Assembly (NCBI GenBank): GCA_021802305.1
Contig: JAKAAD010000004.1
Location: 1-21,958 of the forward strand
Source of the DNA: a bacterium
GTDB taxonomy: Bacteria > Chlamydiota > Chlamydiia > Chlamydiales > Rhabdochlamydiaceae
DNA: 21,958 bases
Direction of reading: 5' to 3'
Shown here: in pieces, positions 16,054-21,958 of the stretch
Position numbering within the stretch: the stretch's first letter is position 1
Layout: each line of letters opens with the position of its first letter
The notes under the pieces: model-generated
Told to the model about the DNA's origin: nothing
Seen by the model: only the letters and a program-made list of their open reading frames with translations
Databases searched by the model: none
Translations under genes and position numbers: made by a program

Positions 16054-16473
16054 AAATGTAGGCCACTATAGCAGTACTTAGCTTTTTTTCTTACTTTCTC
16101 GCGGCACCTTCTACAACTTATGTTTTAAAATTTTACTAGACAATGACTGGATCCTTGAGGCAGCAACCGAGTATACGCAAAGCAGTGCCGAGGTTGGTTC
16201 TAAAAAAGCTTACGCAGTGCTCCAATGTGCTATTTGCATTCCGTGGGAAATAGGGATTGTTTCTCGCCATAGATGCAATAGCGCACTCTTTTCTACAGAG
16301 TGCTTCTTTTGAAATGCAACGAGAGTCTGTGCCATCTCCTTTTTAAAAGGCACTTCCAGTGTGCGATGCCTGTAAGACATAATACTCACAGATCGTGCGC
16401 GCATTTTTAAGATTGCATCTTGAAAACGATCTTCCGTGCTGAGGAAAAAAGAATAAGCTACAATTTACTTCCA
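16054..16473. other. Intergenic region between divergent rimO and oppB
   Basis: About 420 bases separate the two divergent genes, so both promoters must lie here. Nothing resembling a tRNA, riboswitch or strong hairpin was found. TATAGT on the minus strand just before rimO (near 16064-16069) and TACAAT at 16459-16464 before oppB resemble -10 boxes, but neither has a convincing -35 at the right distance. A small minus-strand frame (16210-16404) is listed separately. Confidence 0.6.
16210..16404 (-). CDS. Possible small hypothetical protein
   Basis: A 64-codon frame in the rimO-oppB gap, with an internal start at 16380 giving 56 residues (MSYRHRTLEVPFKKEMAQTL and on). The product is basic and helical-looking with no recognised motif. 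No Shine-Dalgarno precedes either start. A frame this short can occur by chance, so this is a weak call. Confidence 0.25.
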   Translation of the reverse strand: MRARSVSIMSYRHRTLEVPFKKEMAQTLVAFQKKHSVEKSALLHLWRETIPISHGMQIAHWSTA

Positions 16474-17397
16474 ATGAAATTCTTGCTAAGGAAAATAGCT
16501 AGCCTACTTCTTTCCCTCTTCTTAGTTTCGCTCCTTACTTTTCTCTTCATGCATGCGATCCCAGGAGTTTCCTTTGTCGAAGAAAATGCCGTTCCAGAGG
16601 AAGTTGCTAAAGCTCTTCATAACTATTACGGACTTGATCAATCCCTTTTCCTACAGTACATCCATTTTCTTAAGCAATTGCTGCACTTTAACCTTGGGCC
16701 TTCTCTGCACTTTCAGGGACACTTTGTCCATGAAATTATCTCTGAAAGCTTCCCTGTCTCTTTTTGTCTTGGATTGGAAGCAATGGCCTTTGCTCTCCCC
16801 ATAGGAATACTGCTCGGCTTTTTCAGTGGGCTTTCAAGATATCGATGGAAAGATCGTCTTTTTACTTCTATTACTGCCCTTGCCATCTCCATTCCCGGCT
16901 TTGTTCTCGCTACGCTACTCCAATATCTTGCTTTTCGCTGGGACTTTCTTCCTGTTGCTCGGTGGGGAACATTTGCGCACTCTCTTCTTCCTGCATTCTC
17001 TCTAGCTGCGATGCCAGCAGCATTCATGGCTCGTTTAATACGCGCAGGGGTGAGAGAAGTATGGGAGCAAGACTTTATTCTCACTGCAAAAGCAAAGGGC
17101 CTTTCCCTCCCTCGTATCCTTTTTCGCCATGTTCTCCCGAATGCATGTATCCCCTTTCTTGCATATCTTGGACCTCTATTTGTTGCCATTTTTACTGGAA
17201 GTTTTGCCATTGAAAAAATCTTTGGCATTCCTGGCCTTGGACAATGGTTTGTCATGAGCATTATCAATCGCGACTACACAATGATCCTGGGTCTTGCCCT
17301 TTTTTATAGCGCCTTATTACTCTGTATCAATTTCATCATTGACCTTTTCTACCTATGGATTGATCCTCGGATGCGGAGAAAACTACCTAATGCATAA
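16474..17397 (+). CDS. oppB: Oligopeptide ABC transporter permease, OppB type
   Basis: Inner-membrane permease of a peptide importer. Starting at the ATG at 16474 gives 307 residues, matching OppB/DppB; the frame extends upstream to a TTG at 16420, but the resulting 18-residue hydrophilic leader is not typical. Features: N-terminal helix (KIASLLLSLFLVSLLTFLFM), the YYGLDQSLFLQY segment common to OppB proteins, about six membrane segments, and the cytoplasmic EAA loop (VREVWEQDFILTAKAKGLS...RHVLPNA) that contacts the ATPase. It ends with FYLWIDPRMR. The stop overlaps the oppC start by eight bases. Confidence 0.92.
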   Translation: MKFLLRKIASLLLSLFLVSLLTFLFMHAIPGVSFVEENAVPEEVAKALHNYYGLDQSLFLQYIHFLKQLLHFNLGPSLHFQGHFVHEIISESFPVSFCLGLEAMAFALPIGILLGFFSGLSRYRWKDRLFTSITALAISIPGFVLATLLQYLAFRWDFLPVARWGTFAHSLLPAFSLAAMPAAFMARLIRAGVREVWEQDFILTAKAKGLSLPRILFRHVLPNACIPFLAYLGPLFVAIFTGSFAIEKIFGIPGLGQWFVMSIINRDYTMILGLALFYSALLLCINFIIDLFYLWIDPRMRRKLPNA

Positions 17398-18199
17398 AAA
17401 TATTTCTTTCTGGATAGGCGCTTCGCTCATCATTCTTATCGCTTTCTTAGCTTGCATTGGTCCATCTCTTTCTTCGCATAATTATTGCGATGCTCATCTT
17501 GCATCCAAAAACCTCTCCCCCTGTGCTACATTTTGGTTTGGCACGGATGAGTTGGGACGTGATCTTTTTACGCGCTGCTGGTGGGGAGCTCGCATCTCCC
17601 TTTTTGTAGGGCTTACTGCATCGCTCATCGACCTTTTCATAGGAACTCTCTACGGGGGAGTGGCAGGATTTTTGGGGAAAAAGAGCGACGAGCTTCTCAT
17701 GCGCTTTGCCGATATTCTTCATTCGATCCCCTATCTTCTCATCGTCATCCTCTGCATTGTTCTCATGGGTCCGGGCATTTCTGCAATGGTCATCGCATTA
17801 AGCTGCACCGGATGGGTGAACATGGCACGCATTGTGCGCAGTAAAGTATTAGAACTCAAAGAACGCGAATTCGTCCTTGCAACGCGGGCATTAGGAGCTT
17901 CGCGTTTTCGCATTCTTCTCTTCCATTTGATTCCCAATGCATATGGCCCCATCATTGCAACTCTTACCTGGACAATTCCCTCCGCCATGTTTGCCGAAGC
18001 TTTTTTAAGTTTTTTAGGACTGGGCGTACAAGCGCCCGTTGTGAGCTGGGGTACCATGATCCATGATGGGCTTTCTGCCCTTCGCTTCTATCCCTGGCGC
18101 CTCTTTTTTCCTGCTGGCCTCATGAGCATTTCCCTATTTGGTTTCACGTTGATGGGCGATGCACTGCACAATCATTTCGACCCAAGGAGATCGCCATGA
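17390..18199 (+). CDS. oppC: Oligopeptide ABC transporter permease, OppC type
   Basis: Second permease of the peptide importer, forming a heterodimer with OppB. The ATG at 17390 gives 269 residues and places the first helix (FWIGASLIILIAFLACIG) directly after a short basic N-terminus; longer starts inside oppB are unlikely. Diagnostic OppC motifs are FWFGTDELGRDLFTRCWWGARISL and the EAA loop (KEREFVLATRALGASRFRILLFHLIPNA). The end FTLMGDALHNHFDPR is the classic OppC/DppC C-terminus. The protein is slightly shorter than enterobacterial OppC because the N-terminal extension is missing. Its TGA overlaps the oppDF ATG. Confidence 0.93.
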   Translation: MHKNISFWIGASLIILIAFLACIGPSLSSHNYCDAHLASKNLSPCATFWFGTDELGRDLFTRCWWGARISLFVGLTASLIDLFIGTLYGGVAGFLGKKSDELLMRFADILHSIPYLLIVILCIVLMGPGISAMVIALSCTGWVNMARIVRSKVLELKEREFVLATRALGASRFRILLFHLIPNAYGPIIATLTWTIPSAMFAEAFLSFLGLGVQAPVVSWGTMIHDGLSALRFYPWRLFFPAGLMSISLFGFTLMGDALHNHFDPRRSP

Positions 18200-19716
18200 A
18201 TCCAACTGTCGAAGTAGAAGAGCTCACTGTCTCACTCACTACGAAAGATGCATCGCTTTCTATCGTGCGCAATATGCACTTCGCAATTCATTGTGGTGAA
18301 ATTCTTGCTCTTGTAGGCAAATCAGGCTGCGGAAAGAGCATCACGGCCAAAGCAATCCTTCGATTGTTGCCGTCTTATGCATCTATTTCTGGAAAAATTC
18401 TCTACCAAGGACAAAATCTTTTGGAGCTCTCCTTGAAAGAAATGCAGCGCATTCGCGGATCGCACATTGCATTCGTTTCTCAAGACGCCCTGACAGCCCT
18501 CAACCCTCTCATGAGGATTGGCGATCAGATTTTGGAAACAATTCATACACACATTCCCCATCTCTCCAATAAGGAAGCGCATCACTATGCCGTAGACCTC
18601 TTGCAAGAATTGGGATTACAAGAACATCATTATTACACCTACCCGCATCAGCTGAGTGGGGGAATGAGGCAAAGGACTCTTCTAGCCATTGCTTTAGCCG
18701 CCAAACCAAAGATTCTCATTGCGGACGAACCAACAACTTCCTTGGATAGGGAATCCCAACAAGAAATTCTCCTACTGCTGAAATCTCTTCAAAGAAATCA
18801 TGGACTGGGCATTCTCCTCATCTCGCATGATCTTCATGCAGTAAACACCATTGCAGATTCTGTCCATGTCATGCAAGAAGGCCGCGTCCTTGAACGCACA
18901 TTGACAACGACATTTTTTTCTTCGCAACCGTATCCCTATACGCAACGCTTGCATCGTTCAAAAAGTGTTGTTCAAGGCGAAAAATCTCCCCTCATCACCA
19001 CCCAAGCGCTTTGTAAAGATTACAGTCATCGTAACCGGAAACAGCAAGTGCTAAAAGATCTTCACCTCGCGATCCATGAAAGAGAAATAGTAGGACTTGT
19101 AGGAAAAAGCGGTGCTGGAAAATCTACTCTCGTTCGCTTACTCCTTCGTTTGGAAGAACCAACCGGTGGATCGATTTTTTTCGAAAATCGCTCCCTTCTT
19201 TCCCTGTCAAAAAGAGAACTCTTCTCTTTTCGCAGGCAATGTCAAATCGTTTTTCAAGATCCTGCTTCCTCCTTAAACCCAATGATGACTGTGGAAACCA
19301 TCTTGCGCGAACCACTTGTCATTCACAAACTGCGCAAAGAAAAAGCTATCCTCGAACAAAGTTTAGTCCGCGTGGGGTTAGACCCTGCATTGCTCAAAAG
19401 ATATCCCCATGCATGTAGCGGGGGCGAGCGCCAACGAATATCTCTTGCACGAGCTCTCATGCTCCAACCTCGCTTTCTCATATGTGATGAAGCTCTATCT
19501 ATGCTCGACGCACAAACACAACTGAATATCGCTCAATTACTCAAACAGCTTGCCCGAGAACTGCACCTCGCGATTCTTTTCATCTCGCATGATCTACCGA
19601 TAGTACAAGCGATCGCAGACCGCATTGTTGTCCTTGAACGCGGAAGAATTATACCAAGTTCTATTGACAAACCCAAACGCGACAGGGAGCATTGCTCAAG
19701 ACTTTTCCTACGATAG
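18196..19716 (+). CDS. Fused oligopeptide ABC transporter ATPase (OppD-OppF)
   Basis: A 506-residue protein with two complete ABC ATPase domains in one chain, equivalent to OppD followed by OppF and similar in layout to YejF or GsiA. Domain 1: Walker A GKSGCGKS at 41-48, signature LSGGM at 153-157, Walker B ending Asp177-Glu178. Domain 2: Walker A GKSGAGKS at 303-310, signature CSGGE at 407-411, Walker B ending Asp431-Glu432. Both carry the switch motif ISHD. All catalytic residues look intact, so both sites may hydrolyse ATP. A good Shine-Dalgarno (AAGGAG, 18184-18189) precedes the ATG, unusual in this window. No substrate-binding OppA gene is adjacent. The last 56 bases overlap the convergent permease gene. 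Confidence 0.93.
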   Translation: MNPTVEVEELTVSLTTKDASLSIVRNMHFAIHCGEILALVGKSGCGKSITAKAILRLLPSYASISGKILYQGQNLLELSLKEMQRIRGSHIAFVSQDALTALNPLMRIGDQILETIHTHIPHLSNKEAHHYAVDLLQELGLQEHHYYTYPHQLSGGMRQRTLLAIALAAKPKILIADEPTTSLDRESQQEILLLLKSLQRNHGLGILLISHDLHAVNTIADSVHVMQEGRVLERTLTTTFFSSQPYPYTQRLHRSKSVVQGEKSPLITTQALCKDYSHRNRKQQVLKDLHLAIHEREIVGLVGKSGAGKSTLVRLLLRLEEPTGGSIFFENRSLLSLSKRELFSFRRQCQIVFQDPASSLNPMMTVETILREPLVIHKLRKEKAILEQSLVRVGLDPALLKRYPHACSGGERQRISLARALMLQPRFLICDEALSMLDAQTQLNIAQLLKQLARELHLAILFISHDLPIVQAIADRIVVLERGRIIPSSIDKPKRDREHCSRLFLR

Positions 19717-21523
19717 GCCCTAATCTTCGCTCTTTGGTTTCTCCTTCATCGGCGTACATTGCACTGAGGATGACGAGATCGTATCTCCCTTTTTTTGCAA
19801 TATCTAAAATGCAATTAGAAACGGAGCGAGCTCGGATCATCATTAATTCGATTTCTACATTGAGATCGCGTGCAATTGCCTCTGCACGTTTGAGTAAAAG
19901 TTCCGCTTGGGTGACTCTATCAAAGAGCGTAGCATTGAGCGGAAGAGCATAGGGAACATCGAGAACGTGTAGCGCTGTGAGTTTCGCGCGATGCACTTTT
20001 GCAATTTCTGCAGCTGCTTGCATCGTATCTGTTTGCAATGCAGTGCGAATGGGAACCAAGATCCGATGAAATGTAATGAGATGATATCCTGGAATTTTAA
20101 TTTCTTCAATGGCAATGCGAGCACCCGGTTTGATGCGGCTTTTGCGCCGATAAAAGAGGTACATGGCTGTTCCTAAAATCATCCAGGCAATACCGATATA
20201 CCTTCCAACAGGCTTTGTAATGATAATTAGACACCACACGCTAAAGGTTACCAAAGCACCAATGATTGCAGTGATAGGTAGAGAAGTAAATGCATTAATG
20301 CGAATTCCCAAACGCAGGCGAAAAGGCCGTTGCCAAAAAGGTTTGCGAATGCGAAGTATGAGTAGAGACATGTGTGCAGAAAAAAAAGCGATCATGGCAC
20401 CAAAATTGTAAAGATCAGCCAAAAAGCTTAGCTCACCTTCGCTTGCGAGAATGAGTGCAATTGCAAGGAGGCTAAAAAAGACTAATGCCTTCGCAGGAGT
20501 GCGAAAGCGCGGGATCACTCGAAAGAAAAAGCGCGGAAGTTGATAATACTCTCCCATGTTGTAAGAGAGTCTCGAAGCTCCTACGAGACCTGCATTCGAA
20601 GCCGCAATCAAAATAAGAGCCGCTACAATGGCAACTGCGGCACTTAAAGTTTCCTTTCCAAAGGGAACTGCGCTTACAATTCCAGAAATCGGATTACTTT
20701 GAAACGTCGTCCCCAATTCTTGAGGAGAAATCGCGGTCATTGCGATGCTTGATAAGCTCAAATAAATGAATAGGAGAACGCACATCGTAATGATGATGGC
20801 ACGAGGAAGCGTTTTCATAGGTTTTTCCGATTCTCCTGCAAGTTGTGCTACTGTTTCTAATCCCGTATAAGCCACCATCGCCATGGCAACTCCTAATCCA
20901 AAATTTTTCCAATTAGGAGACCAATCGACGTGAGGAACTCCAATGCGCAAATGGTCTATAAATGTCTCAAAGTGAAAAAGATAGGCAAATCCAATGCCAA
21001 TGATGACAAATTCCACTAAAAGCGTAAGACTTGTTAACGCTAAGTTGCTGCGCGTAGATTGTTTTACCCCCAAAATGTTGATCACCATGAGAATTAAAAT
21101 GATCACGACGCTTATCGAAATTTGCACATCAACTTCACTGAAAGGTTCAAAAAAAATCCTCAAATAGGGAGAAACGGCAAACGCAGAAATTGCAATCGTC
21201 ACGACGTAGTCGAGAAGGAGTCCCCAACCTGCAATAAAAGAAATAAGATCGTTAAATGCATAGCGAGAAAAGCTTGCAGATCCTCCTGATTCATGGATCA
21301 TCGATGTCATTTCTGCATATGTAAATGCAGTACAGACAAACACAACCCCTGCGATGGCGAGCGCAATGGGAGTAGCTCCCAAAGCAAAAAACGCCGTTAC
21401 TCCCAATGCATAAAAAATCGATGAACCAAGATCTCCATAACTCACTGCGAAGAGATCGAGAACACCGAGAACTCTTTTTAGAGTAGTCTTTTTGAGATGG
21501 ACTATTTTTGTAGAAGCCCGCAT
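19661..21523 (-). CDS. APC-superfamily amino-acid permease with C-terminal universal stress (USP) domain
   Basis: A 620-residue fusion. Residues about 15-470 form a 12-helix-type permease resembling cationic amino-acid transporters: DLFAVSYGDLGSSIFYALG in helix 1, FTYAEMTSMIHESGGSASF in the helix 2-3 region, and VAYTGLETVAQLAGESEKP in helix 6. Residues 485-620 are a UspA-like alpha/beta domain beginning FHRILVPIRT and ending GKVLSNAPCRVWVC. The usual USP nucleotide motif (GxxG, then about nine residues and GS) is not evident: the region reads SAMYADEGETKERRLGPIVG, so nucleotide binding is uncertain. Substrate could be an amino acid or polyamine. The gene starts inside the 3' end of the phosphatase gene (22-base overlap) and its 3' end overlaps oppDF antisense by 56 bases. 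Confidence 0.88.
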   Translation of the reverse strand: MRASTKIVHLKKTTLKRVLGVLDLFAVSYGDLGSSIFYALGVTAFFALGATPIALAIAGVVFVCTAFTYAEMTSMIHESGGSASFSRYAFNDLISFIAGWGLLLDYVVTIAISAFAVSPYLRIFFEPFSEVDVQISISVVIILILMVINILGVKQSTRSNLALTSLTLLVEFVIIGIGFAYLFHFETFIDHLRIGVPHVDWSPNWKNFGLGVAMAMVAYTGLETVAQLAGESEKPMKTLPRAIIITMCVLLFIYLSLSSIAMTAISPQELGTTFQSNPISGIVSAVPFGKETLSAAVAIVAALILIAASNAGLVGASRLSYNMGEYYQLPRFFFRVIPRFRTPAKALVFFSLLAIALILASEGELSFLADLYNFGAMIAFFSAHMSLLILRIRKPFWQRPFRLRLGIRINAFTSLPITAIIGALVTFSVWCLIIITKPVGRYIGIAWMILGTAMYLFYRRKSRIKPGARIAIEEIKIPGYHLITFHRILVPIRTALQTDTMQAAAEIAKVHRAKLTALHVLDVPYALPLNATLFDRVTQAELLLKRAEAIARDLNVEIELMMIRARSVSNCILDIAKKGRYDLVILSAMYADEGETKERRLGPIVGKVLSNAPCRVWVCQ

Positions 21524-21958
21524 TGATATTTCGCAATTCCTTTGGCTGCATCGAGGACCATCTCCGCAACGTGGTCAAAGGCATCTGCTCCTAGATAATA
21601 CGGATCAGGAATTTCTTCGCCTTTATATTTTTCCGAAAACTCAGTGGCCATTTGAATTTTTTTTTTCTCTTCCAAAGTGCGCGCAAGTCCCATGAGGTGT
21701 TCCTCCACTTCTTTACTTACAGCAAAGATACAATCAAACCGTGCAAAATCGTTCGCATGAAAGAGCTTTGCCACGTGATCGATGACAATTCCGCGTTTTT
21801 TCATCGCATGTTGCATGCGCAAATCCGCTGATTGTCCTAGATAATAGGCAGTAAGTCCTGCACTGTCGATGAAAAGGGCATCTTTTTTTCCCATTTGCTC
21901 AAGACTATTTTGTAGCGCAGCGCCAAGTGCAGGAGAACGACATATATTTCCCACAGGA
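21502..21958 (-). CDS. Low-molecular-weight protein tyrosine phosphatase (5' partial)
   Basis: Cytoplasmic phosphatase of the LMW-PTP family, acting on phosphotyrosine and sometimes phosphoarginine. Visible are most of the P-loop (GNICRSP), the mid-protein segment SADLRMQHAMKKRGI, and the general-acid motif IPDPYYLG followed by the C-terminal helix. The frame is open to the window end, so roughly the first ten residues are missing. The codon just before VGNICRSP, where the nucleophilic Cys of CxGNxCR is expected, reads CCT (Pro) at 21955-21957. Being three bases from the window end, this may be an edge artefact. A GTG at 21954 could act as a start but would exclude the catalytic Cys, so it is probably not the real start. 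It overlaps the downstream permease start by 22 bases. Confidence 0.9.
   Translation of the reverse strand, partial: PVGNICRSPALGAALQNSLEQMGKKDALFIDSAGLTAYYLGQSADLRMQHAMKKRGIVIDHVAKLFHANDFARFDCIFAVSKEVEEHLMGLARTLEEKKKIQMATEFSEKYKGEEIPDPYYLGADAFDHVAEMVLDAAKGIAKYQCGLLQK

Noticed and set aside
16054..16210. A tRNA or small RNA gene before rimO.
   Set aside because: No cloverleaf arms or T-loop consensus could be paired.
16420..16473. A longer oppB start at the TTG at 16420.
   Set aside because: It adds a hydrophilic 18-residue leader not found in OppB, while the ATG at 16474 gives the normal N-terminus and length.
16713..17267. A 184-codon minus-strand frame opposite oppB.
   Set aside because: It overlaps a clearly conserved permease and has a biased Arg/Met-rich composition, typical of an antisense shadow.
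17294..17389. A longer oppC start deep inside oppB.
   Set aside because: It would add 32 residues encoded by conserved oppB sequence; the ATG at 17390 fits the family and gives a normal short overlap.

Overview
The window looks like part of a bacterial chromosome from the phylum Chlamydiae, most likely an amoeba- or arthropod-associated lineage rather than Chlamydia itself. This is inferred from gene content: a long ClpC, a class I (DhnA/FbaB-type) aldolase, a GadC/XasA-like antiporter, an oligopeptide ABC transporter and RimO. The two class III adenylate cyclases and the sugar-porter permease would be unusual for the reduced Chlamydia genus. No 16S gene or other decisive marker is present, so the assignment is tentative. 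No tRNA, rRNA, CRISPR array or prophage was seen.

Layout. 1-2514: clpC, whose 5' end is lost at the window edge; its first ~18 bases do not look like clpC. 2515-4485: a decayed stretch holding a broken IS5-family transposase (2640-3022, minus), a truncated copy of a membrane-protein gene (3067-3459, minus) and an apparently intact paralogue (3730-4398, minus). The two membrane-protein genes share a 132-bp direct repeat. 2515-2639 and 3460-3704 hold nothing recognisable. 4486-7246: a divergent pair, an alkaline-phosphatase-superfamily phosphodiesterase (minus) and an amino-acid antiporter (plus). 7536-12279: a tight plus-strand operon, glmS followed by two paralogous membrane adenylate cyclases, each gene overlapping the next by ATGA. 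12342-16053: a minus-strand operon rimO > sugar MFS transporter > fructose-bisphosphate aldolase, also joined by 4-base overlaps. 16474-19716: oppB, oppC and a fused oppDF, with no binding-protein gene in the window. 19661-21958: on the minus strand, a low-molecular-weight protein tyrosine phosphatase (cut by the window end) overlapping an amino-acid permease with a C-terminal universal stress domain.

How the genes fit together. The opp permease, the antiporter and the APC-USP permease import or exchange amino acids and peptides. The MFS transporter and aldolase feed glycolysis. GlmS makes glucosamine-6-phosphate for lipid A and peptidoglycan precursors.

The most striking observation is the cyclase pair. 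The two proteins align without gaps around the active site but have complementary losses. The first has Lys307 where the first metal-binding Asp should be, yet keeps the transition-state Asn428 and Arg432. The second keeps both metal Asps (307, 351) but has His428 and Glu432. Neither homodimer should have a complete active site. A heterodimer would have exactly one complete site and one degenerate site, as in mammalian C1/C2 cyclases. This looks like a split, obligately heterodimeric adenylate cyclase encoded by translationally coupled genes behind glmS.
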